DNA of 5,290 nucleotides from CAYGAW01 sp964347945 (GTDB taxonomy: Bacteria; Chloroflexota; Anaerolineae; UBA7937; B3-Chlor), in NCBI GenBank assembly GCA_964347945.1, contig CAYGAW010000094.1, positions 1 through 5,290 of the forward strand. The letters are read 5' to 3'. The notes under the pieces were generated by a model. It was not told where the DNA came from and made no database searches. It saw only the letters and a list, made by a program, of their open reading frames with translations. Of the stretch, positions 1-5,290 are shown in pieces. Made by a program: the position numbers and the translations under genes. Each line of letters begins with the position of its first letter. The stretch's first letter is position 1.

Positions 1-2
1 CC

Positions 3-31
3 TTGCAATTCGCTAGGCGATTTGCTATACT
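3..31 (+). promoter_or_regulatory. sigma70-type promoter of the tRNA-His gene
   Basis: A -35 box TTGCAA (3-8) lies exactly 17 bp before a -10 box TATACT (26-31). A TG one base before the -10 (23-24) makes it an extended -10. Each box differs from its consensus by one base. Transcription would start near position 38, about 16 bases before the tRNA, which fits a short leader removed by RNase P. It is the only convincing promoter I saw in the window. This is sequence inference only; the left edge cuts off anything further upstream. Confidence 0.8.
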
Positions 32-53
32 TTGAATGGACTTCAGGGGTCGC

Positions 54-127
54 GGTGGACGTAGCTCAATAGGTAGAGCACTGGACTGTGGATCCTGTGG
101 TTGCGGGTTCGATCCCCGTCGTCCACC
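54..127 (+). tRNA. trnH: tRNA-His, anticodon GTG
   Basis: The 74-base cloverleaf folds fully by eye. The 7-bp acceptor stem (55-61 with 120-126) is extended by G54 (G-1) opposite discriminator C127 (C73), the identity pair of bacterial tRNA-His. The D stem is 64-67/76-79 with GG in the loop, and TA at positions 8-9. The anticodon stem is 81-85/93-97, with a 7-base loop holding GTG at 88-90 after U33. The T arm is 103-107/115-119 with loop TTCGATC. The D and acceptor stems are perfect. The anticodon stem has a T82/T96 mismatch (positions 28:42) and the T stem has one G-T wobble. The 3' CCA is not encoded, since CTC follows C73, so a CCA-adding enzyme is needed. The gene has its own promoter and terminator, and lies two genes upstream of its synthetase hisS. 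Confidence 0.97.
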
Positions 128-140
128 CTCCTACACCAAT

Positions 141-175
141 GGGAGCCGCGGGTAGGTAGCCTGGGCTCCTTTTTT
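141..175 (+). terminator. intrinsic terminator after tRNA-His
   Basis: The stem GGGAGCC (141-147) pairs with GGCTCCT (164-170), with a G-T pair at the base. Inside it AGG (154-156) can pair with CCT (160-162). A run of six T (170-175) follows directly. This is a textbook rho-independent terminator 13 bases after the mature tRNA end. It should end most tRNA transcripts before hutH, although read-through is possible. Confidence 0.85.
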
Positions 176-227
176 CACACCGGGCCCAGGACTAGCTGCT
201 GAGCCACACGCCCCACAGTGAGAGGAC

Positions 228-234
228 AGGAGGT
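228..234 (+). promoter_or_regulatory. ribosome binding site of hutH
   Basis: AGGAGGT is a near-perfect Shine-Dalgarno sequence six bases before the ATG at 241. It fixes the hutH start. Between the terminator (ending 175) and this site I see no good -35/-10 pair. Confidence 0.85.
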
Positions 235-240
235 CCAGAC

Positions 241-1956
241 ATGGATCAGCACAAGGATGATCCACACCATTCTGAAACCGTGTTCATTGATGGAGAGAGC
301 CTGACCGTCGAGGACGTCGTAGTTGTTGCCCGCCACAACAGGAGAGTTCGGTTGTCAGAAGGGGCCGAGGAGAAGGTGAAAAGGAGCCGCGCCTGGGTAG
401 ACAGAGTGGTCCGAGAGGGGGAGCTTGAAGTTTACGGACTGACCACGGGCTACGGGTCTCTTGCCGAGGTGAGCATCGCCCCCGACGAGGTCGAGACTTT
501 GTCGCAGAACATGATCATGAGCCATGCTGCGGGTGTCGGTCCTGCTCTTGACGAAGAGGCGGTCAGAGCCACGATGTTGATTCGTGCCAACACTCTGGCC
601 AAAGGCTATTCAGGCATCAGCCAAGGGGTTCTGGACACATTGTTGCAGATGCTCAACAAGGAGGTACATCCCGTCATCCCTGAGAAAGGGTCTGTGGGCG
701 CCAGCGGCGACTTGGCTCCTCTGGCGCACCTTGCCCTCGTGCTGGGCAAAGACCTGGATGGTGGAGAAGCCTTCTACCAAGGTCGAAGGCTCGATGCCAA
801 GGCAGCGATGAGCCAAGCGGGCATAGAGCAAGTAGCGCTGAAGACCAAGGAGGGGCTAGCCCTCATCAATGGATCCACGGTCAGCGCCGCCATGGCGGTG
901 CTGGCGCTGGCTAACGCGCAAGTGTTGGTCAAGAACGCCGAGATAGCGTTGGCCTTGAGCCTGGAGGCGGTACGAGGAGTCTCGGATGCCTTCCATCAGA
1001 AGGTGCACGAGGCACGCGGTCTTGACGGTCAGATCAGATGCGCCGCAAACGTGCGCAGTTTGCTGAAGGGGAGTGAGTTGATCGATTCTGGCGAACGCGT
1101 GCAGGACGCCTACTCGCTTCGGTGCGCACCGCAGGTTCTGGGTGCGGCGCGCGACGTGCTGGCATTCGTGAGACTCGTGCTGACCAGCGAGATCAACGCG
1201 GCTACCGACAATCCCCTGATCTTTCTCGATCTCCCAGCGTCGAGGGAGAACAAGGCCATATCCTGTGGCAATTTCCACGGAGAACCGGTGGCGTTGGCTA
1301 TGGACATGTTGAGCATCGCGATGGCCGAAGTGGGGAGTATCGCGGAACGCCGCACGTTTCGTCTCCTTGACAACACTCTGAGCGGGGGACTCCCGCCCAT
1401 GCTGGTGGAGGATAGCGGCGTCAACAACGGATTGATGATGGCCCAATACGTCTCCGCAGCTTTGGTGTCAGACAACAAAACGCTGGCCCATCCCGACAGC
1501 GTGGACTCGATCCCCACCTCTGCCAATCAGGAAGATCACGTGAGTATGAGCACCAACGCCGCGAGACACGCCAGGGAGGTGGTCAAGAACGCGGAGCAGA
1601 TCGTGGGCATCGAGATGCTGTGCGCGGCCCAAGCCCTAGATTTTAGACGAGCTGGGTTGGAGTACACCGCCTGGAGATGGGAGGGCGATGAAGGGCAGCG
1701 TACGACGCGAAAGGTCGTGGAATACGAACTGAGCAAAGGCAAGACCGTGAAGAAGGGCGTGCTCGGCAAAGGCACCGAGGCTGCCTACAAGACTATCAGG
1801 GAGCATGTCAGTCACCTCAGAAGTGACAGACCTCTATACCCCGATCTAGAGACGATGGCGAAGATGGTGCACAGCGGGGAGATCGTCCGTGCAGTCGAGG
1901 AAGCCCTGGGTGCGCCGCTTCAAGGGGTCGGCGAGCTGGCGTTCATGCCGACCTAG
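241..1956 (+). CDS. hutH: histidine ammonia-lyase (HutH), enlarged form
   Basis: This 571-residue cytosolic enzyme should deaminate L-histidine to trans-urocanate and ammonia, the first step of histidine breakdown. It belongs to the MIO-dependent aromatic amino acid lyases. The Ala154-Ser155-Gly156 triad that cyclises to the MIO cofactor sits in GSVGASGDLAPLAHL. Family active-site residues can be placed at Tyr65 (YGLTTGYG), Asn210, Gln288, Tyr291, Arg294, Phe345 (GNFHGEP) and Glu431 (ANQEDHVSM). Ser94-His95 (MSHAAGVG) and Glu431 are the histidine-type choices; tyrosine and phenylalanine lyases carry His-Leu or Phe-Leu, and Gln, at these places. It is longer than the usual 500-515 residues: there are 140 residues after Glu431 against roughly 96 in Pseudomonas HutH. 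The excess is mainly a charged stretch near 475-510. The ATG has a strong RBS. No other hut gene is in view. A related MIO lyase or aminomutase is less likely. Confidence 0.9.
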   Translation: MDQHKDDPHHSETVFIDGESLTVEDVVVVARHNRRVRLSEGAEEKVKRSRAWVDRVVREGELEVYGLTTGYGSLAEVSIAPDEVETLSQNMIMSHAAGVGPALDEEAVRATMLIRANTLAKGYSGISQGVLDTLLQMLNKEVHPVIPEKGSVGASGDLAPLAHLALVLGKDLDGGEAFYQGRRLDAKAAMSQAGIEQVALKTKEGLALINGSTVSAAMAVLALANAQVLVKNAEIALALSLEAVRGVSDAFHQKVHEARGLDGQIRCAANVRSLLKGSELIDSGERVQDAYSLRCAPQVLGAARDVLAFVRLVLTSEINAATDNPLIFLDLPASRENKAISCGNFHGEPVALAMDMLSIAMAEVGSIAERRTFRLLDNTLSGGLPPMLVEDSGVNNGLMMAQYVSAALVSDNKTLAHPDSVDSIPTSANQEDHVSMSTNAARHAREVVKNAEQIVGIEMLCAAQALDFRRAGLEYTAWRWEGDEGQRTTRKVVEYELSKGKTVKKGVLGKGTEAAYKTIREHVSHLRSDRPLYPDLETMAKMVHSGEIVRAVEEALGAPLQGVGELAFMPT

Positions 1957-1957
1957 A

Positions 1958-1991
1958 GAAAGGCTTTCCTCTCGCGCATAGCGGGCCTTTC
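1958..1991 (+). other. hairpin in the hutH-hisS gap
   Basis: GAAAGGC (1958-1964) is perfectly complementary to GCCTTTC (1985-1991). Inside the loop CGC (1975-1977) can pair with GCG (1981-1983). It begins two bases after the hutH stop. No T-run follows, so it is not a clear intrinsic terminator. It could be a weak terminator, an mRNA-stability or processing element, or chance. The rest of the 67-base gap holds only the hisS RBS; no promoter is evident. Confidence 0.4.
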
Positions 1992-2005
1992 GTCGGCAGA
2001 ACGTC

Positions 2006-2012
2006 AAGGAGG
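2006..2012 (+). promoter_or_regulatory. ribosome binding site of hisS
   Basis: AAGGAGG is a strong Shine-Dalgarno match, with 11 bases to the ATG at 2024, slightly long. A closer ATG at 2013 is in a different frame and is not used. The 2024 start gives the usual short N-terminus before the conserved RGMRDILPE. Confidence 0.75.
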
Positions 2013-2023
2013 ATGGAATCACC

Positions 2024-3361
2024 ATGGTTGGAAAAGTGAAACCAGCGGTTCCCCGTGGGATGAGGGATATCCTGCCGGAGACCATGATACGTCGTCAATA
2101 CGTCGTCGCCATCATGCAGGAGGTCTTCGAGCTATTCGGCTACGAGCCTCTTTCAACGCCAGCCATGGAACTGTGGGATACGTTGACGGGCAAGTATGGT
2201 CCGGATGCCGAGAGACTGATCTACCGTGTAGGGCATGAAGGGGGCAAGGAAAGTTTGGCCCTCCGGTACGACTTGTCCACGCCCCTGTCACGGGTGGTAG
2301 CCATGTATCCCGATTTGCAGAGGCCCTTCAGACGCTACCAGATATCCCCAGTCTGGCGAGGCGAACGTCCAGGGAAAGGGCGGTATCGCGAGTTCTATCA
2401 GTGCGATGTAGATATCGTGGGGTCCGCAAGCATGTTGGCCGATGCCGAGATGCTCGACATCACCCACGAGGTTCTTACGCGTCTAGGCTTCCAAGGCTTC
2501 GTGATGAGGATCAACAACCGCAAGATCTTGACTGGTATCGGCCAGTTCGCGGGCGTGCCAAGGGAATTGCTGGGCGGACTACACCGCTCCATTGATAAGC
2601 TGGAAAAGATCGGCCTAGGAGGTGTCAAGAAGGAACTCAGGGATAACCAGATACCTGACGACGTGATCGAAAGACTCTTGGAATTACTCCAGATTGGGGG
2701 CGATGACAGAGCCATACTCGCCGAACTCCAGGAGAGGCTAGCCGAGTATCCCATCGCAGTGGAGGGCATCACCGAGTTGGAGGAGATACTCCGGTGCATG
2801 GAGGACTTGAATATCCCACGGCAACGATATCAGGTTGATTTCTCAATGGTTCGCGGCCTAGACTACTACACCGGCCCCATCTACGAGACGGTGGTGGAGG
2901 AGCCCCGTATCGGGAGCATCGTGGGCGGTGGACGATACGACGAAATGATAGGTATGTTCACCGGCAGCAGTCATCCCGCTACAGGGACGAGCTTCGGTAT
3001 CGAGCGCGTAGTAGAGGTCATGGAGGAACTGGACATGTTCCCTCCGGAGCTTGGTACCACCATCTCCCAGGTGTTGGTCACCCTGTTCGATGAAGCCCAG
3101 TTGACCGCATCGCTGCAAGTGGCAAACGAATTACGGAAAGCCGGGTTGAACACAGAACTCTACTTCGACAATGATCCCCTTGGCGACCAGATACGCTACG
3201 CTCTCAAGAAAGGCATACCTTACGTGGTCATCGCAGGACCGGATGAACTCGCAGCGGGCCAGGTGAGCATCAGGAACCTGCCCTTGAATGAACAGCGCAC
3301 GGTGGAGAGGGGGGTGATGGCAGAATCCATCAAGGATTGGGGGGCTTCTGGCGAGAAATGA
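2024..3361 (+). CDS. hisS: histidyl-tRNA synthetase
   Basis: This 445-residue class II synthetase activates histidine with ATP and loads it onto tRNA-His. It opens with the family signature RGMRDILPE (11-19). Motif 1 lies around 40-60. Motif 2 is at about 105-133, with Arg112 and the stretch GRYREFYQCDVDIVG. The HisA signature VRGLDYYTGPIYE (276-288) contains the conserved Arg277. Motif 3 is GGGRYDEMIG (301-310) through GTSFGIERV (321-329). The C-terminal anticodon-binding domain spans about 347-430. The usual bacterial LRPEGT is replaced by LRYDLSTP (80-87). Together with the motif 2 wording and INNRKIL/DKLEKIGL, this places it with the HisRS type seen in Bacteroidetes and resembling archaeal and eukaryotic enzymes. 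Length is normal and no catalytic residue appears lost. Its stop overlaps the next start (ATGA). A HisZ paralogue is unlikely because the motifs and the anticodon domain are intact. Confidence 0.96.
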   Translation: MVGKVKPAVPRGMRDILPETMIRRQYVVAIMQEVFELFGYEPLSTPAMELWDTLTGKYGPDAERLIYRVGHEGGKESLALRYDLSTPLSRVVAMYPDLQRPFRRYQISPVWRGERPGKGRYREFYQCDVDIVGSASMLADAEMLDITHEVLTRLGFQGFVMRINNRKILTGIGQFAGVPRELLGGLHRSIDKLEKIGLGGVKKELRDNQIPDDVIERLLELLQIGGDDRAILAELQERLAEYPIAVEGITELEEILRCMEDLNIPRQRYQVDFSMVRGLDYYTGPIYETVVEEPRIGSIVGGGRYDEMIGMFTGSSHPATGTSFGIERVVEVMEELDMFPPELGTTISQVLVTLFDEAQLTASLQVANELRKAGLNTELYFDNDPLGDQIRYALKKGIPYVVIAGPDELAAGQVSIRNLPLNEQRTVERGVMAESIKDWGASGEK

Positions 3362-4122
3362 ACGGCCTTAGAGGTATCATCTTCGATCTGGGCAACACAC
3401 TGATGTACATGGGGCACGAATGGAGCGCCGTCCTGGCCCAGGGCGGCAGGGACCTGGCAGAGTTCCTGGTCAACAAAGGAATCGAGATCGAGCCTGGACA
3501 ATTCGCAGATGATTTCATCTCACTGCGAAGAACTCTATATAAAAAGTCTGTTGAGCAACAGGTGGAATACACCGCCGACTACACTCTGACAACTCTGCTG
3601 GCTCAGCTCGGCTACGAAAGGGTGAGCGACGGCCTCATTGAGCAAGCGACCAACGCCTTCTTTGCCTTCGAGGAGTCATATTGGCAGCCATACCCGGAAT
3701 CTCAAGATACCTTGCGAGAGCTCTCAGAACGCGGATACAGACTAGCTCTGATCTCCAATGCCACCTACGATCCGTTGATACAGCGGCTGGTGGACAAAGG
3801 GGATTTCAGAAAGTGGCTCGACATGGCCCTCAGCTCCGCTGCGGTCGGTCTGCGAAAGCCTCACCCTGGGATATTCCAGATGGTGCTTGACCATTGGGGA
3901 TTTCCTCCCTCACAGGTGCTGATGATCGGTGATGTGCTGCGGTTCGATATCGCGGGCGCTCACAACTCGGGCATGAAGGGCATCTTGGCCGCGTGGGACC
4001 TCTACCCGGACTATGATGCTGAGGCGGATTTTGTCGTGCCCGATGCCCGTGTGGATAGTCTGACTGACCTGGTGGAAGTGATCGTTGTCCTGGATGAGCA
4101 GCTCTCCGAAGGTGATGCCTAG
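3358..4122 (+). CDS. HAD-superfamily hydrolase (phosphatase-like), first of two
   Basis: This 254-residue soluble HAD protein has all four HAD motifs. Motif I is FDLGNTL with nucleophile Asp10. Motif II is LISNAT with Ser133. Motif III is LRKPHPGIF with Lys167. Motif IV is GDVLRFDIAGA with Asp192 and Asp197. The roughly 110 residues between motifs I and II form a helical C1-type cap, as in subfamily IA. The position two after the nucleophile is Gly instead of the acid/base Asp; FDLGN/FDLGG members such as E. coli YihX are nevertheless reported phosphatases. The substrate cannot be told. ATG 3358 overlaps the hisS stop as ATGA. No clear RBS precedes it, so translation is probably coupled to hisS. 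An in-frame TTG at 3337 would add seven poorly conserved residues and is less likely. It is probably co-transcribed with hisS and the next two genes. Confidence 0.88.
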   Translation: MNGLRGIIFDLGNTLMYMGHEWSAVLAQGGRDLAEFLVNKGIEIEPGQFADDFISLRRTLYKKSVEQQVEYTADYTLTTLLAQLGYERVSDGLIEQATNAFFAFEESYWQPYPESQDTLRELSERGYRLALISNATYDPLIQRLVDKGDFRKWLDMALSSAAVGLRKPHPGIFQMVLDHWGFPPSQVLMIGDVLRFDIAGAHNSGMKGILAAWDLYPDYDAEADFVVPDARVDSLTDLVEVIVVLDEQLSEGDA

Positions 4123-4127
4123 CCGCC

Positions 4128-4757
4128 ATGACCATCAAGGCAGTGATCTTCGACCTGGGCGGGGTACTGGTGCGCACCGAGTTCCCGGAGGTGAGACAGC
4201 GACTGGAGAAAAGGCTTGGATTTTCCCCAGGAACGGTGGGCCCCATCATATGGGGAAGCGAAGACTGGGAGTTGGCCCAAGTGGGGCGAATCTCCTACGA
4301 GGAGTACTGGACGCGGGTGGGCGCGGCCTTGGGATTCTCCACCCCGGAGGAGATAGCAGAGTTCCGTCGGGAGTACTTCTCCGGTGACCGGGTGGACGAT
4401 GAATTGGTGAGCCTGATTGGGGAGCTACGGCCCCACTACAAGATCGGATTACTGAGCAACGCGCCGGACAAGCTGGACACCTGGCTCGACCAGGACTGGG
4501 GCATCAAGGACCTGTTCGACGCCATCGTCTATTCGGCCAGGGCAGGTATGGTCAAGCCGGATCCGAGCATATTCCACCTGATCCTCGATCAACTCGACGT
4601 TACTCCTCCTGAATCTCTCTTCATAGATGACTATTCCCGCAACATAGAGGCAGCCGTGGCCCTGGGCATGCGGGCCATCCGCTTCACCAACACCGCTGCT
4701 CTGCGAGACCAGTTGCAGCGTTACCTGGTCTGGAACACGGAGGACCCCGCGTCTTGA
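4128..4757 (+). CDS. HAD-superfamily hydrolase (subfamily IA, YihX-like), second of two
   Basis: This 209-residue soluble HAD protein starts five bases after the previous stop. Motif I is FDLGGVL with Asp9, motif II LLSNAP with Ser110, motif III MVKPDPSIF with Lys143, and motif IV FIDDYSRNIEAA with Asp167-Asp168 and Asn172. This DD...N form and FDLGGVL are typical of the group containing YihX (glucose-1-phosphate phosphatase) and the N-terminal phosphatase domain of epoxide hydrolase. A small helical cap lies at about 15-95. It is clearly a different subgroup from its upstream HAD neighbour (different motifs I and IV, different length), so this is not a recent tandem duplication. AAGGTG at 4109-4114 is a weak, distant RBS; coupling to the upstream gene is likely. 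The stop overlaps the TTG start of the PHP gene. The substrate is unknown; it may hydrolyse a sugar phosphate or other small phosphorylated metabolite. Confidence 0.88.
   Translation: MTIKAVIFDLGGVLVRTEFPEVRQRLEKRLGFSPGTVGPIIWGSEDWELAQVGRISYEEYWTRVGAALGFSTPEEIAEFRREYFSGDRVDDELVSLIGELRPHYKIGLLSNAPDKLDTWLDQDWGIKDLFDAIVYSARAGMVKPDPSIFHLILDQLDVTPPESLFIDDYSRNIEAAVALGMRAIRFTNTAALRDQLQRYLVWNTEDPAS
4739..4743 (+). promoter_or_regulatory. ribosome binding site supporting the TTG start of the PHP gene
   Basis: GGAGG lies 10 bases before TTG 4754, inside the end of the upstream HAD gene. It decides in favour of the TTG start, since no ATG or GTG is near the conserved N-terminus of the PHP domain. Confidence 0.7.
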
Positions 4758-5290
4758 GGATCGACCTACACGTGCACACCACCTACTCCGAGGACTGTTG
4801 GGTTCCGCTGGAGAAGGTGATCGAGGCCGCGTCGAAAAGCGGGGTCGAAGCCATTGCCGTCACGGACCATAACGAGATGGAGGGAGCACTGCGCCTGGCG
4901 GAGATGGCCCCATTTCCCGTCATCGTGGCCGAGGAGGTCGCCTCCCAAGAGGGTGAGATAGCAGGGCTCTTCCTGCACGAGTGGATATCCCCTGGTCTCC
5001 CGATGGAGGAAACTATAGCACGCATCAGGCAGCAAGGCGGCTTGGTGTACGTACCTCATCCGCTGGCTCGCGATGTCCCCAGCGCCCTTGGGCGGCAGAA
5101 CCTGGAAGCCATAATCGACAACGTGGACATCGTGGAGGGGTTCAACGCTCGCATTCTGTGGCAGGCGGACAACCTGGCGGCACAGCAGTTGGCCCGTCAG
5201 CAGCATGTCCCCCTGGCGGCGGGCAGCGATGCTCACTTCGCCCGGGAGATAGGACGCGCTGGCGTGGAAGTGGACACGTGCACAACGCCG
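4754..5290 (+). CDS. PHP-domain metal-dependent phosphoesterase, 3' end cut by the window
   Basis: An open frame of 179 codons runs from TTG 4754 to the last base with no stop. The protein begins (M)RIDLHVHTTYSED, the standard start of PHP proteins. Metal-site motifs appear in order: His6 and His8 (HVH), VTDHNEMEGA with Asp38-His39, Glu61 (AEEV, followed by GEIAGLFL), His102 (VPHP) and GSDAH with Asp159 and His161. These build the trinuclear metal site that hydrolyses phosphoesters. It fits the short stand-alone PHP group, related to the YciV/TrpH family, which includes nucleases and nucleotide phosphatases. The substrate is unknown. Most of the domain is present, and only a short C-terminal part is likely to be missing. 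The start overlaps the upstream TGA as TTGA, so it is the fourth gene of the hisS operon. Histidinol phosphatase (HisK type) is an alternative that its motifs do not favour. Confidence 0.88.
   Translation, partial: MRIDLHVHTTYSEDCWVPLEKVIEAASKSGVEAIAVTDHNEMEGALRLAEMAPFPVIVAEEVASQEGEIAGLFLHEWISPGLPMEETIARIRQQGGLVYVPHPLARDVPSALGRQNLEAIIDNVDIVEGFNARILWQADNLAAQQLARQQHVPLAAGSDAHFAREIGRAGVEVDTCTTP

Noticed and set aside
128..240. T-box or other riboswitch before hutH/hisS
   Set aside because: The stretch is short, is occupied by a plain terminator and an RBS, and shows no T-box sequence or specifier stem. No comparable leader precedes hisS either.
856..1446. Long open frame on the minus strand opposite hutH (196 codons)
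   Set aside because: It lies wholly inside hutH, shows no recognisable domain, and is explained by codon bias of the plus-strand gene.
3337..3357. TTG at 3337 as start of the first HAD gene
   Set aside because: AAGGA abuts this TTG with no spacing. ATG 3358 overlaps the hisS stop as ATGA and leaves the normal short lead into the HAD motif.
3536..3550. AT-rich ctctatataaaaagt resembling a -10 element
   Set aside because: It lies within the first HAD coding region, and I saw no matching -35 box at proper spacing.
4766..5236. Open frame on the minus strand opposite the PHP gene (156 codons)
   Set aside because: The plus strand here encodes all PHP metal-site motifs; the minus-strand product has no recognisable feature.
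3358..5290. The HAD and PHP genes as histidinol-phosphate phosphatases, completing a histidine cluster
   Set aside because: Histidinol phosphatases do occur in both superfamilies (HisB N-domain, HisK/HisJ). But HisB-type HADs carry the DxDGT motif of another subfamily, and this PHP resembles the short YciV/TrpH-related group. No other histidine biosynthesis gene is visible.
1..5290. Mobile element, CRISPR array or direct-repeat structure, including integration at the tRNA 3' end
   Set aside because: No transposase or integrase, no repeated spacer pattern, and no second copy of the tRNA 3' end was seen in the window.

Overview
The window holds a bacterial, plus-strand, tightly packed gene cluster with a histidine theme. 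Protein genes have Shine-Dalgarno leaders, a sigma70-type promoter and an intrinsic terminator are visible, and base composition looks moderately GC-rich with no shift between genes. The organism cannot be named from this sequence. The histidyl-tRNA synthetase is of the kind seen in Bacteroidetes and, more distantly, in archaea and eukaryotes; the codon usage does not look like Bacteroidetes. Chloroflexota or a similar deep lineage is only a guess.

Layout: (1) positions 3-175 form a complete small transcription unit: promoter (TTGCAA, 17 bp, extended TATACT), tRNA-His(GTG) with an encoded G-1 opposite C73, and a rho-independent terminator. (2) 241-1956 encodes a histidine ammonia-lyase (HutH) with every active-site residue I could place, and with about 40 extra residues in its C-terminal part. 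(3) After a 67-base gap with a hairpin, 2024-3361 encodes histidyl-tRNA synthetase (HisS). (4) Two different HAD-superfamily phosphatase-like genes follow (3358-4122 and 4128-4757). (5) A PHP-domain metal-dependent phosphoesterase starts at a TTG at 4754 and runs off the right edge.

From hisS on, the genes overlap by 4 bases, lie 5 bases apart, and overlap by 4 bases again, so they are almost certainly one translationally coupled operon. hutH probably belongs to the same transcript or lies just upstream of it; no convincing separate promoter was seen for hutH or hisS.

The first three genes all concern histidine: the tRNA that carries it, an enzyme that deaminates free histidine to urocanate, and the enzyme that charges the tRNA. 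No other hut gene (hutU, hutI, hutG) is in view. Whether HutH here is catabolic, or tunes the histidine pool seen by HisS, is open. The HAD and PHP genes have no assignable substrate; a histidinol-phosphate role was considered and is not supported by their subfamily features. Nothing in the window looks mobile, repetitive or CRISPR-like. The most interesting points are the tRNA-His/hutH/hisS adjacency, the enlarged HutH, the HisS type, and a U-U mismatch in the tRNA anticodon stem.
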